Shown here piece by piece: positions 37,227 through 46,120 of a stretch of DNA of 64,000 bases. Location: NCBI RefSeq assembly GCF_003480915.1, contig NZ_QUKD01000003.1:310001-374000 (forward strand), written 5' to 3'. The DNA comes from Parabacteroides sp. TM07-1AC. GTDB lineage: Bacteria; Bacteroidota; Bacteroidia; Bacteroidales; Tannerellaceae. The notes beneath the pieces are model-generated. The model saw nothing but the letters and a program-made list of their open reading frames with translations. It made no database searches and was not told the DNA's origin. Made by a program: the position numbers and the translations under genes. Positions within the stretch are counted from its first letter, which is position 1. Every line of letters begins with the position of its first letter.

Positions 37227-38192
37227 ATGAATATCGAAGATATAAAGAAAATATCCATTGTGGATTATTTGCACAGCTTGGGCTATTCGCCCGTCAAGCA
37301 GCAGGGCAATGGCTTATGGTACAAATCACCGTTGAGGGAGGAACACGAACCGTCTTTCAAGGTGAACACTGACCGCAACCTTTGGTATGACTTTGGCGCA
37401 GTCAAGGGCGGCAACATCATTGCACTGGCAAAGGAACTCTATTGCTCCGACAGCCTGCCATACCTTTTAAACCGGATAGCGGAACAGACACCGCACGTCC
37501 GCCCGGTCAGTTTTTCTTTTCCCCAGCGTAGGACAGAACCGAGTTTCCAGCATTTGGAAGTCCGTGACCTCACCCATCCGGCATTGCTCCGTTACTTGCA
37601 GGGACGGGGTATCAACATCGGACTGGCAAAAAGAGAATGCAAAGAACTCCATTTCACCCATAACGGCAAACCGTTCTTTGCCATCGGTTTCCCGAACATG
37701 GCAGGCGGTTACGAGGTGCGCAATTCCTTTTTCAAAGGCTGCATTGCTCCGAAAGACATCACCCACATACGGCAACAGGGAGAACCGAGAGAGAAATGTT
37801 TGGTATTCGAGGGATTTATGGACTATCTTTCTTTCCTCACGCTCCGGATGAAGAACTCTCCGACCATGCCCGACCTTGACAGGCAGGATTATGTCATACT
37901 CAACTCTACTGTCAATGTGCCGAAAGCCATTGACGTGCTGTACCCGTATGAACGCATCCACTGTATGCTTGACAATGACAAGGCAGGATATGAAGCGACA
38001 CGGGCTATCGAATTGGAATACTCCTACCGTGTGCGTGACTTCTCGCACAATTACAGGGGGTATTCGGACTTGAACGATTACCTGTGCGGCAGGAAGCAGG
38101 AGCAGAAAAACAGTATCAGCCAAGCGCAGGAAATGAAGCAGGAAACCGGACAACGTGCCGCCCCAAGACAGAAAAGGGGCAGGGGCATTTAG
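37227..38192 (+). CDS. Primase with degenerate CHC2 zinc finger and Toprim domain
   Basis: 321 residues. The N-terminus (ISIVDYLHSLGYSPVKQQGN, YKSPLREEHEPSFKVN, WYDFGAVKGGNIIAL) has the DnaG-type zinc-ribbon shape but lacks the cysteines that bind zinc. The Toprim domain has the conserved glutamate in CLVFEGFMDYLSF and the metal-binding DNDKAG. Primases of this type are found in NBU-like elements (for example the NBU1 primase), where they prime the transferred strand. The protein is shorter than chromosomal DnaG. Confidence 0.87.
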   Translation: MNIEDIKKISIVDYLHSLGYSPVKQQGNGLWYKSPLREEHEPSFKVNTDRNLWYDFGAVKGGNIIALAKELYCSDSLPYLLNRIAEQTPHVRPVSFSFPQRRTEPSFQHLEVRDLTHPALLRYLQGRGINIGLAKRECKELHFTHNGKPFFAIGFPNMAGGYEVRNSFFKGCIAPKDITHIRQQGEPREKCLVFEGFMDYLSFLTLRMKNSPTMPDLDRQDYVILNSTVNVPKAIDVLYPYERIHCMLDNDKAGYEATRAIELEYSYRVRDFSHNYRGYSDLNDYLCGRKQEQKNSISQAQEMKQETGQRAAPRQKRGRGI

Positions 38193-38204
38193 TCCGGCAG
38201 GATT

Positions 38205-38303
38205 ACCAACGGCAGGCGGTCTGATTTGGAGAGCAAGGTTATGTTTCGGTAAACCGAAACTGCCTTGCTTTGCTTGACAGCAAAGAAAATTTCTCCCGTT
38301 GGT
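38205..38303. other. Putative oriT (nested inverted repeats)
   Basis: Directly before mobC an outer inverted repeat ACCAACGG (38205-38212) / CCGTTGGT (38296-38303) encloses the stem AGCAAGG / CCTTGCT (38232-38238 and 38263-38269), itself enclosing GTTTCGGT / ACCGAAAC (38243-38250 and 38253-38260). A second hairpin TTTGCT / AGCAAA follows at 38269-38284. Position and structure are those of a transfer origin. Confidence 0.6.
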
Positions 38304-38339
38304 CGCAATTTTTAAGATACCATTTAAATGTAAAAACCT

Positions 38340-38723
38340 ATGACGAATGTAAGGGATAAGCCGGGGGGACGTCCGGCAAAGAAACGGATAGAGAAGCAGC
38401 AACGGGTAGTCAGCACGAAACTGACCGAGTTGCAGTATTACGCCATCAGAAAGCGAGCCGGGGAAGCCGGGTTGCGTGTCAGTGAGTATGTCCGGCAGGC
38501 GGTTGTTTCGGCAGAGGTCATACCCCGGCTGAACAGGCAGGATGCTGATACCATCCGCAAGCTGGCAGGGGAAGCCAACAACATCAACCAGTTGGCGTAT
38601 CGGGCAAATGCCGGAGGTTTCGCACTGGTGGCGGTGGAACTGGTGAAACTGAAAAACAGGATTGTCGAAATTATAAACCAGTTGTCGGATGATTGGAAAA
38701 ATAAAAAAGGGAAGCGGGTTTAA
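38340..38723 (+). CDS. mobC: MobC-like relaxosome protein (ribbon-helix-helix)
   Basis: 127 residues. A basic N-terminus (GGRPAKKRIEKQQRV) and a ribbon-helix-helix-like core (VSTKLTELQYYAIRKRAGEAG, RVSEYVRQAVV) followed by the MobC helix (ANNINQLAYRANAGG) fit the MobC accessory proteins that melt or bind oriT for the relaxase. Its last 35 bases overlap the relaxase start at 38689, so translation is coupled. Confidence 0.88.
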   Translation: MTNVRDKPGGRPAKKRIEKQQRVVSTKLTELQYYAIRKRAGEAGLRVSEYVRQAVVSAEVIPRLNRQDADTIRKLAGEANNINQLAYRANAGGFALVAVELVKLKNRIVEIINQLSDDWKNKKGKRV

Positions 38724-39612
38724 GGGCTGCGTAAACTATGTGTTAGGCAAGGAACAGGCAGCTTTGCTCCATGCGGACGGGGTACTGACAGAAAGCCGGG
38801 GAGATATAATCCGCAGCTTCTGTATGCAGACCGGGATGAATCCCGACTTAAAAAAGCCAGTCGGACATATTGCGCTAAGCTATTCGGTAGTGGATGCACC
38901 CAAATTGACAGACGAGAAGATGATACAGCTTGCGCAGGAATATATGCGTGAAATGAAAATCACCGATACGCAGTATATCATCGTGCGCCATCAAGACCGG
39001 GAGCATCCGCACGTGCATATCGTGTTCAACCGTATAGACAACAATGGCAAGACCATTTCGGACAAAAACGATATGTACCGCAACGAGCAGGTATGCAAGA
39101 AGCTGAAAGCCAAACACGGGCTTTATTTCGCTGGTGGGAAAGAACAGGTAAAGCAGCACCGCTTGAAAGAGCCGGACAAATCGAAATACGAGATTTACAA
39201 CGCTGTAAAGAATGAAATCGGGAAGTCCAAGAACTGGCGGCAGTTACAGGAGCGGTTAGCGGAAAAGGGTATCACTATCCGGTTCAAGTACAAGGGGCAG
39301 ACGGGCGAGATACAAGGCGTTTCCTTTTCCAAAGGCGAATACACGTTCAAGGGTTCGGAGATAGACCGTAGTTTCAGTTTCTCCAAACTGGATAAATGTT
39401 TTGGGAATGTAGGGCAGACGACAGTCGGAAGCAATAAGCAGACGGTTACCGCACTGGTTCAGAAATTAGTATCAGCACCTGACAAAACGGATAATTCTTT
39501 TATTGCAGGTTTAGGCGGTCTGTTCTCCGGTTTGTCAGCCCCGGCTGATGAAATGCCCGATGATTCCTTTTTGAGAAAGAAGAAAAAGAAGAAAAAACAA
39601 CTAAAGTTATAA
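38689..39612 (+). CDS. Relaxase/mobilization nuclease
   Basis: 307 residues. The N-terminal GKIKKGSGFKGCVNYVLGK motif and the metal-binding histidines in HQDREHPHVHIVFNRID are those of the MobA/VirD2-like relaxase family (PF03432) found in Bacteroides mobilizable elements. The enzyme nicks oriT and stays bound to the 5' end by a tyrosine. The C-terminus ends in a lysine-rich tail (RKKKKKKKQLKL). Frame overlaps the end of mobC. Confidence 0.92.
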   Translation: MIGKIKKGSGFKGCVNYVLGKEQAALLHADGVLTESRGDIIRSFCMQTGMNPDLKKPVGHIALSYSVVDAPKLTDEKMIQLAQEYMREMKITDTQYIIVRHQDREHPHVHIVFNRIDNNGKTISDKNDMYRNEQVCKKLKAKHGLYFAGGKEQVKQHRLKEPDKSKYEIYNAVKNEIGKSKNWRQLQERLAEKGITIRFKYKGQTGEIQGVSFSKGEYTFKGSEIDRSFSFSKLDKCFGNVGQTTVGSNKQTVTALVQKLVSAPDKTDNSFIAGLGGLFSGLSAPADEMPDDSFLRKKKKKKKQLKL

Positions 39613-39616
39613 GCGT

Positions 39617-40336
39617 ATGGAGAATAATTTGATTTTAGAGGGGCTTCTCTCAATGGTTACTGAACTGAAAGAGAAGCAGGAAGCACAGGTAACGCCAGCC
39701 AGTCGGGAGGAAACCATCGAAAGGCTGAACGCAATCGAACAGGCATTGTCGGAACTGCACAGTGACCCGGCTATTCCCGAAAAGGAATTGCAGGCTATCC
39801 AAAGCCAGCTAGACGATATAAGGAACGGGATGCAAGGTCAGCGGAAACATATCGAGGACACCAAGAAAATAACATTGGAAACCTATCGTTGTTTTAATGC
39901 TATGGTTGAAACCTTGAACTCTAACAAGACGGAGAAAGAAAAAGTAGAACCAATATCGCTTTATCAACGAATTTATAACAAGGTCGCTTCTAGGGTTCGT
40001 CCGTGCTTGTTTCTTTTTTCGGCAGTGCTGGTTATCTGTTCCGTTTCCATATCCTTGAATATCCGTTTGGCTGAACGTATGCAGCAGTTGCAGGATAACG
40101 ATATAAAATACCGCTATTTGCTGATGCAAGGACAGGCAGACGGGGAAACTTTTGATATGCTGGAAAACAAGTTCAAGTGGCAACGGGATAATGGTTTTAT
40201 CCGAAGTCTGACCGATTCAGTGATGGATTTTGAATACCGCATCCAAAAGCAGGCGGAAGCACTGGAACGTGCAAGGCTGTTGAACGAGCAAGCCGAGCAA
40301 CTAAAGGAAGAAGCAGATAAGTTGGTTAAGCCATAA
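39617..40336 (+). CDS. Mobilization accessory membrane protein with coiled coils
   Basis: 239 residues. N-terminal coiled coil (residues 12-90, LSMVTELKEKQEAQV onward), one membrane span at about 131-150 (CLFLFSAVLVICSVSISLNI) and a C-terminal coiled coil (RIQKQAEALERARLLNEQAE). Starts 4 bp after the relaxase gene, so it is probably a mobilization accessory protein that links the relaxosome to the membrane. No defined family recognised. Confidence 0.7.
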   Translation: MENNLILEGLLSMVTELKEKQEAQVTPASREETIERLNAIEQALSELHSDPAIPEKELQAIQSQLDDIRNGMQGQRKHIEDTKKITLETYRCFNAMVETLNSNKTEKEKVEPISLYQRIYNKVASRVRPCLFLFSAVLVICSVSISLNIRLAERMQQLQDNDIKYRYLLMQGQADGETFDMLENKFKWQRDNGFIRSLTDSVMDFEYRIQKQAEALERARLLNEQAEQLKEEADKLVKP

Positions 40337-40342
40337 ATGGAG

Positions 40343-40383
40343 AAAGCCGGAACGGATGAGACACATTCACCGTTTCGGCTTTT
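40343..40383. terminator. Bidirectional terminator between convergent genes
   Basis: Arms AAAGCCGGAACGG and CCGTTTCGGCTTT pair around a short loop and are flanked by T- and A-rich bases, between the accessory gene end (40336) and the HTH gene end (40389). Confidence 0.75.
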
Positions 40384-40388
40384 CAAAT

Positions 40389-40748
40389 TCATTTCTTTTT
40401 CTTAGTGCAGTGTTCTTTCTCGAACTTGCGCAATGTGGTTACGTTAAACCTTTCCTTGATGAACTCCCGGACATCGGAAGCCTTGTAATACACTTTTCCG
40501 CTGATTGTGAAGTATGGCAGCACACCGATAGCCCGGTAGCGTTGCAGGGTTTTGATACTTACTTTGAACAGCAGGCACAAGTCCTGATTATCCAGCAGGT
40601 TATCATCTTCGGGCAGTACCCTGTCTGCATTGCGTAGTACCCGTACATCTTTGCAGAGTTCTTCCAGTTTGGCATACAGCTTCTGCATCCATACGCTGAA
40701 ATCGTCATTGTCTATATACATGATTGCTTCATTTTTCTGATTATACAT
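40389..40748 (-). CDS. Excisionase-like HTH protein of the element
   Basis: 119 residues. A helix-turn-helix of the HTH_17/excisionase type lies at about residues 50-100 (LLDNQDLCLLFKVSIKTLQRY, then IGVLPYFTISGKVYYKASDVREF). Such proteins bend DNA next to the att site or regulate excision genes. It may also be read from the internal ATG at residue 10 (MYIDNDDFSV). It is the last of a minus-strand group after the RteC-like gene. Confidence 0.82.
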   Translation of the reverse strand: MYNQKNEAIMYIDNDDFSVWMQKLYAKLEELCKDVRVLRNADRVLPEDDNLLDNQDLCLLFKVSIKTLQRYRAIGVLPYFTISGKVYYKASDVREFIKERFNVTTLRKFEKEHCTKKKK

Positions 40749-40851
40749 TCTTGTTTGTCAATCGATTGATGAAGCAAAGTTCTAAAAACGGATGCAAAGA
40801 AATTACAGGAGAACTAATGGAGTCCCCTATAAATAAATCATAAGTTGCTGA

Positions 40852-41467
40852 TTATCTATATCCTTTCTTATCATGTTCATTTTTGATTAGGTTTGCCAGT
40901 CCATTAAGAAATTCGGTGAGTTTGCCCGGCTTCCGTTTTATCACGTCCTCATGTTTTTGGTGGCAGTCGCTTATCTTGATGTTAAACAACCATTCAAAAC
41001 CTTTGGATAAATCCACCAAATAGGCAGGCTTTCCGTTCTGATAAACGATGTCTTTGGAGAGGAACAGACCGCTTATCATTTCCATGATGTCGATAAGAGC
41101 TGTTTTGTCTGCAAGAAAAAGAGGAGAAAGAGCTTGTTTATTAATGCGTTGTTGTAGCTGTTCCGGGTATTTGATGCGCCATTCAACAAGGCGTATTTCG
41201 GTGTTTAAAAGTTCTATCGCTTCATCAATTAGATGCAAAGAGGGTATTTTTTTCTTGCTCAAACCGTGTGCGATACGATTTAAGACGATACAAGCCAAAA
41301 GAAAAATAGCGGAGTAGTACGCTATAATCCTGTTCGTTAATACTGAAATCAGTTACGTGGGTAGCCAATTCATTGATAGCTTCTGTTAGTTCATTTGCAG
41401 AAACTTTGCATTGTGAGTATTCCGACAATAGGCGGAAAAATCTCTGTTCTAATAAATTCTTAACCAT
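40852..41467 (-). pseudogene. RteC-like regulator split by a frameshift
   Basis: Two overlapping frames, 41467-41225 (80 codons) and 41298-40852, together give a protein of about 204 residues, close to RteC (about 217). The first has FSFGLYRLKSYRTRFEQEK, the second (I)PSLHLIDEAIELL and ends in the RteC-like SKGFEWLFNIKISD...RKPGKLTEFLNGL. The frames join if one A is removed from the run of seven A (minus strand; T at 41247-41253). RteC of CTnDOT-type elements controls excision. It is either a dead copy or read by +1 slippage. The family assignment rests on pattern only. Confidence 0.55.
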
Positions 41468-41488
41468 TAGGCAATAAATTACACAAAA

Positions 41489-41530
41489 TAAAATCCAACC
41501 CTAACCTTAAAAAGTCAAGATTGGATTTTG
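41489..41530 (-). terminator. Terminator after the aldo/keto reductase gene
   Basis: AAAATCCAA (41490-41498) pairs with TTGGATTTT (41521-41529); on the minus strand the stem is followed by ATTTTG. It is 16 bases after the stop codon of the reductase gene. Confidence 0.6.
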
Positions 41531-41544
41531 CAAACAATAGTATT

Positions 41545-42393
41545 TTAAATCTCAAATTTGATATTATTCAAACGTTCTACCGCTTCCGGGTCATAATGGG
41601 AATAGAAAGCCGTTTGGTCTTTATCCAATGACTTGATTTGGTTCATGTCATCATCGGAAAGCCGGAAATCGAAAATGTCGAAGTTCTGTTGCATACGTTC
41701 CTTGTGCAAGGATTTGGGAATACAGACAATCCCCCTTTGGATAAGCCAGCGTAAGGCAACTTGAGGTATTGATTTTCCATATTTCTCTCCTATGTTTTTT
41801 AGAGTATCGTTTTGGAAGAAGCCGTTTTTCCCTTCTACAAATGCTCCCCAAGATTGAAGCTGTACACCTTTGCTTTGCATTAGCTTTTGGTATTCGTTGT
41901 GCTGCCAAAATATATGTGTTTCTATTTGATTGACGGCAGGAACTATTCTATTATGCTGAACCAAATCAACAAGACGGTCAGGGAAGAAATTGCATACCCC
42001 GATGGCACGTATTTTACCATCTTCATAAAGTTCTTCTAAAGCTCTCCATGCACCATAATAATCTCCCAGCGGTTTATGGATAAGGTAAAGGTCAAGATAG
42101 TCTAATCCCAATCGTTCGAGTGAACCGTAGAATGCACGTTTCGCACTGTCATAGCCAGCATCTTGAATCCAAAGTTTGGTAGTTATAAACAGTTCTTTGC
42201 GTGGAATATCACTATTCCTAATAGCTTCTCCAACAGCTTTTTCATTCATGTATGCCGCAGCTGTATCAATCAGTCGATAACCGACTTTTAGGGCATCTGT
42301 AACACATCTTTCGCAATCTTCGGGGGCAATCTGATAGACACCGAATCCCAATAAAGGCATTTCAACCCCGTTGTTTAATTTTGTAAACTCCAT
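41545..42393 (-). CDS. Aldo/keto reductase
   Basis: 282 residues, the usual length. The catalytic tetrad is visible: D43 and Y48 (RLIDTAAAY), K73 (ITTKLW), H106 (LIHKP). The C-terminal IPKS motif for NADPH binding is present. The family reduces carbonyl groups of small molecules; substrate unknown. It follows the MFS gene by 4 bp and the pair is divergent from an AraC regulator, so the three probably form one cargo module carried by the element, perhaps for removal of a toxic aldehyde or drug. Confidence 0.93.
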   Translation of the reverse strand: MEFTKLNNGVEMPLLGFGVYQIAPEDCERCVTDALKVGYRLIDTAAAYMNEKAVGEAIRNSDIPRKELFITTKLWIQDAGYDSAKRAFYGSLERLGLDYLDLYLIHKPLGDYYGAWRALEELYEDGKIRAIGVCNFFPDRLVDLVQHNRIVPAVNQIETHIFWQHNEYQKLMQSKGVQLQSWGAFVEGKNGFFQNDTLKNIGEKYGKSIPQVALRWLIQRGIVCIPKSLHKERMQQNFDIFDFRLSDDDMNQIKSLDKDQTAFYSHYDPEAVERLNNIKFEI

Positions 42394-42397
42394 AATT

Positions 42398-43726
42398 TTA
42401 ATTATTTGATTTGTAATTACTTGAAAAAATGGTGATAAACGATAATAATGTGAAGATGAAGCCGATTAGCATGGCTGTGTGGCAAATAGCAACCATATCT
42501 GCTGTATGGGTTGTACAAGCCACCATCACAGAAAGCCCGACAGAGCATCCTATCTGATGTGCCGCATTGACCACCCCGGATGCCGCTCCTGAATCTTCAG
42601 GTCGTACTTCCTGTATTCCAAGATTTGTAAGAGGGCTCATCACCAATCCTTGCCCAAATCCAATCAACATCATCGGTATGCCTATTCCCAGCCAATAACT
42701 ACTTGTAGTATTTAAATAAAGCATGCCTATAAATCCGGTTAGCATCAGTACAAATCCCCCGAACAGAGTTTTTTTATTTCCCCAGTGTCTTACTGCCCGT
42801 GGAACCTCTATTGCTCCCCAAAAAGTAAATAGAGTTAAAGGAAAAAACGCAATACCCACCCATAAGGGTGAAAACATAAAAACCTCTTGTAGATATTCAG
42901 ACACGAAGAAATAAAACCCCATCATAGCTCCGGCAAATAATATGCGGGCTATGTTGGCACGAGTGCGGGACTTGTTGAACAGGCGCAAAGGCATAATGGG
43001 GGCTGTGGCTTTTGATTCAATCCGCATGAACAGAAAAAGGGAAATGCAGGAAACTATCAGCCATAGCCATATATTGCTCGCCCCATTAACGGCATAGACA
43101 AAGCTGAAAATGCCTATGACGGAAGCAATCGTTCCACAAATGTCAAAATACCCCTTGGAATGTTTTTGCTTATTTTTGTTAAGCACTTTCATTGAAACAA
43201 TAAGCATGAACACAATAAGTGGAAGATAAATAAAAAATCCATATCTCCAAGAAAAGAAACTGGCTAAAGTTCCGCCTATAACCAAACCTATGCACATGCC
43301 CAAACCAGAAATAGAACTGTACCACGCTATTGCTTTTATACGTTCTTCGCCAGTGAAGTAGTCCATAATCAAAGCCAGTGAAGTAGGTGCGAGAATAGAA
43401 GCCCCCACGCCTTGAATAAATCGGGAGAAAATCAATATTGTTGCAGATGTAGCGATTCCTGCAAATAATGAACCAATTCCAAAAAGTAAAAGAGACAGGT
43501 TCAAGATACCTCGCCTGCCGAAAGCATCACTCAATCGCCCGCCCAATAACATGAAACATCCCCAAGCCAATACATATGAATTCTGCACCCATGACAATAC
43601 AGATTGGTTTAAATCCAAATCTTTAGCCATGTTCTCCAATCCTGTAATGACTATCGCCCCATTGATGGCAGTTGCCAAATAGCTTAACAATACAATGGTC
43701 AATATGAATTTCTTTTTTATCTCCAT
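42398..43726 (-). CDS. MFS transporter (DHA2-like efflux protein)
   Basis: 442 residues with about 12-14 membrane spans. The MFS motif [13 protein letters not shown] lies between spans 2 and 3 and a drug-antiporter-like motif ([18 protein letters not shown]) in span 4-5. It resembles the proton-drug antiporter group (DHA2). Substrate unknown. Cotranscribed with the aldo/keto reductase; AraC regulator gene divergent at 43895. Confidence 0.9.
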   Translation of the reverse strand: MEIKKKFILTIVLLSYLATAINGAIVITGLENMAKDLDLNQSVLSWVQNSYVLAWGCFMLLGGRLSDAFGRRGILNLSLLLFGIGSLFAGIATSATILIFSRFIQGVGASILAPTSLALIMDYFTGEERIKAIAWYSSISGLGMCIGLVIGGTLASFFSWRYGFFIYLPLIVFMLIVSMKVLNKNKQKHSKGYFDICGTIASVIGIFSFVYAVNGASNIWLWLIVSCISLFLFMRIESKATAPIMPLRLFNKSRTRANIARILFAGAMMGFYFFVSEYLQEVFMFSPLWVGIAFFPLTLFTFWGAIEVPRAVRHWGNKKTLFGGFVLMLTGFIGMLYLNTTSSYWLGIGIPMMLIGFGQGLVMSPLTNLGIQEVRPEDSGAASGVVNAAHQIGCSVGLSVMVACTTHTADMVAICHTAMLIGFIFTLLSFITIFSSNYKSNN

Positions 43727-43864
43727 ATTCTTATTCTTTTTTCGGGTGCAAAATTAGGATGTATCAGGCTTGTGGTCGGTGCAAATACTACGGATAGAAT
43801 TATAAATTTTATCGGTACAAGGTGGAAATTCTGCATTTCAATACCTGTATTGACTGGAAATAAA

Positions 43865-43872
43865 TACCTTTG
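43865..43872 (+). promoter_or_regulatory. -7 element of the AraC regulator gene
   Basis: TACCTTTG, 22 bases before the ATG at 43895. A candidate minus-strand element for the MFS gene is TAATTTTG (43756-43749). Confidence 0.5.
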
Positions 43873-43894
43873 CTTTAGAATTTTGCAATAAACG

Positions 43895-44797
43895 ATGATG
43901 AAAATAACAGAAATAAAGAATATACGGCAATATTGTGATATGATTGGGGCGGAAACATTACATCCATTGGTCAATGTCGTGGATTTCGCAGCACTTCCAC
44001 CTATCCGTTATATCAATTTGCATCGGAGAGCAGAGTATTATGCCATTTATTTAAAAGAAAGCAAGCATACGGCTTTAAGGTATGGGCATAGCGTGTACGA
44101 CTATGAAGAAGGTACACTCGTTTTTATAGCTCCCGGTCAGGTGGTCGGTTCAGAAGAAGATGGTGAATATCATCAAGTAAAAGGGTATGCGTTACTGTTC
44201 CACCCTGATTTGCTGCAAGGAACTGAATTGGCACAGAACATGAGGCGTTATTCTTATTTCTCTTACGACATTCACGAAGCATTGCACCTGACGGAGCAGG
44301 AAAGGCTGATTCTTGTAGATTGCCTGATACACATACAAAACGAATTGCAGCATTATGATGAGCAAAGCAAATATTTGATTACTGACTACATTAAGTTGGT
44401 TCTTGATTTTTGCGTTCGCTTTTACGACAGGCAATTCAAGACACGGACAATAGAGAATCATAATGTCTTGGCTCGGATGGAAAAATTGCTTGATGATTAT
44501 TTCCTTTCTTCCTTGCCTGTGCAGAAAGGATTGCCTACCGTGCAATACTGTGCCGATAAGCTATGCTTTTCCGCTAATTATTTGGGCGACCTTGTCCGAA
44601 AAGTGACCGGAGTCTCAGCTTTGAAACATATTCATCGCAAAACATTGGAAATAGTAAAGTTGCGATTAGATGACCAGTCCAAATCTATTAATCAGATTTC
44701 AGAAGAGTTAGGCTTCTCTTCTCCGCAACACTTTAATAATTGGTTCAAAAAAATGGAAGGAAAAACGCCCAATGAATATAGGATACAGGGACATTAA
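43895..44797 (+). CDS. AraC-family transcriptional regulator
   Basis: 300 residues. The N-terminal 180 residues have a cupin-like pattern (RAEYYAIYLKE, GTLVFIAPGQVV). The C-terminal part has the two AraC helix-turn-helix motifs (YCADKLCFSANYLGDLVRKV and QISEELGFSSPQHFNNWFKK). It most likely controls the divergent MFS and reductase genes in response to a small molecule bound by the cupin domain. Confidence 0.93.
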   Translation: MMKITEIKNIRQYCDMIGAETLHPLVNVVDFAALPPIRYINLHRRAEYYAIYLKESKHTALRYGHSVYDYEEGTLVFIAPGQVVGSEEDGEYHQVKGYALLFHPDLLQGTELAQNMRRYSYFSYDIHEALHLTEQERLILVDCLIHIQNELQHYDEQSKYLITDYIKLVLDFCVRFYDRQFKTRTIENHNVLARMEKLLDDYFLSSLPVQKGLPTVQYCADKLCFSANYLGDLVRKVTGVSALKHIHRKTLEIVKLRLDDQSKSINQISEELGFSSPQHFNNWFKKMEGKTPNEYRIQGH

Positions 44798-44830
44798 AAG
44801 ATTAGTTGAATGAGTTTAGTTTATTCTTTT

Positions 44831-44857
44831 GTCTATATATCCAAAACGGACTAAACC
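44831..44857. repeat. Distant copy of the iteron-like repeat
   Basis: CGGACTAAACC (44847-44857) is the perfect complement of GGTTTAGTCCG at 37074-37084, and TATATAT precedes it, as in the repeats at 37083-37170. It lies after the AraC gene, 7.7 kb from the other copies. Confidence 0.5.
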
Positions 44858-44952
44858 TATTTCTATTGACAGCAAAGTATGTATGCTGGCGAAAAGAAAC
44901 AGAGTTCTATTTTCTTTTCGCCAGTGTTGCTTTTATGATAGAGTGTCTTGTT

Positions 44953-46095
44953 TTAATAATTTGAGGAAGCTATGAACTCCTTAATTTCTTCTTCTGTTGG
45001 AAGTTCTATCCTATACTTCTGTACAAAGATATTTGGGTCTAATCCGGCAGTGGCATACTTTACTAATGTATCTCCCTTTTCAGTGCAAAGCAGAATACCG
45101 ATAGGTGGATTATCATCCGGCTGCATCACTTCCGCTTTGAAATAGTTCAGATACATATTTAGTTGCGAAGCATACTCATGGTGGAACTTGTCTATCTTCA
45201 ATTCTACAATAACATGACATTTCAAAATACGATGATAGAACACAAGGTCGGCAAAGAAATAATCTTCATCAATCAAGATGCGTTTTTGCCGGGCTTCAAA
45301 GCAGAAGCCATGTCCCATTTCCAATAGGAAGCGTTGCAAGTTGTCAAGAATGGATTGTTCCAAATCGTTTTCCGTCACTAATGCACGTTCATTCAACCCT
45401 AAGAACTCTAAAGTAACAGGTGTATTGATAACATCTTTAGGTTGTAATAAGGTTGCTTGTTGCTGGACTAAAGCGGAGAGGGCTTCTTTGTTTTTGGATA
45501 GTCCGCTACGTTCGTAATATAAAGATGCGATTTGTCGCTCCAACTCCTTTACAGACCAGCAGCCACGAATAGTTTCCATTTCATAGAAAGCACGTTTTAC
45601 GGGGTTGTCAATAGCGGAGATGAGCATTAAATTAGAATATGTGAGTTTATTAAAGAGTCTATCTGCCGGAATTATCCACTCTTTTGCAGTTTCCAATTCG
45701 GCGGACGGCATCCGCCGAATGTTCATTGCAGATTCGGCGGATGGCAACCGCCGAATTGGTTCTATGAATTCGGCACACACTGAGTGCCGAATTTGGATTT
45801 GCGATGCAATGTATTGTGTAACAGGTTCTTTTAATTGTGGATAAACAAGGTACAACCGTCTAAATTCCCTGAATCTACGTTCATTCAGACCTTTTGTTTT
45901 CAGCCGTTGTTCCAGCTTCTTCAACAGTTGTTCACCGTAGGCGGCACGGTCTTCTCCGTTCTGCTCAAATTCTACGATATAGCAACCCATAAGCCAGTTT
46001 CGGGAAGTAAGGGCAAGGTTTACAGCGTGTGCGGCTTGTGCCTGCAACGTGTTCTGTATCGTGCTGATATGTTTTACTAATGCTTCAAAGTTCAT
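44953..46095 (-). CDS. PDDEXK nuclease-family protein (DUF1016/YhcG) with in-frame palindromes
   Basis: 380 residues. The N-terminal DUF1016 domain (LTSRNWLMGCYIVEFEQNG, FREFRRLYLVYPQL) is followed, after an odd insert, by the C-terminal PD-(D/E)xK nuclease core with D283 (ADLVFYHR), E298 and K300 (IVELKID). Residues 101-134 are encoded by three consecutive DNA hairpins (45696-45720, 45732-45756, 45767-45793) and read as near repeats (RRLPSAES, RRMPSAEL), breaking the domain. The frame is kept. Family members are linked to restriction systems and phage defence, but no partner gene is found here. Confidence 0.88.
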   Translation of the reverse strand: MNFEALVKHISTIQNTLQAQAAHAVNLALTSRNWLMGCYIVEFEQNGEDRAAYGEQLLKKLEQRLKTKGLNERRFREFRRLYLVYPQLKEPVTQYIASQIQIRHSVCAEFIEPIRRLPSAESAMNIRRMPSAELETAKEWIIPADRLFNKLTYSNLMLISAIDNPVKRAFYEMETIRGCWSVKELERQIASLYYERSGLSKNKEALSALVQQQATLLQPKDVINTPVTLEFLGLNERALVTENDLEQSILDNLQRFLLEMGHGFCFEARQKRILIDEDYFFADLVFYHRILKCHVIVELKIDKFHHEYASQLNMYLNYFKAEVMQPDDNPPIGILLCTEKGDTLVKYATAGLDPNIFVQKYRIELPTEEEIKEFIASSNY

Positions 46096-46120
46096 AGTTA
46101 CAAAGATAAGTCTTTTATGG

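Noticed and set aside
37467..38402. 311-codon frame on the minus strand
   Set aside because: Antisense to the primase gene, crossing the putative oriT, and without motifs.
45696..45793. CRISPR-like repeats
   Set aside because: The units are self-complementary, spaced by 10-11 bases and inside a gene; no spacers of normal size.
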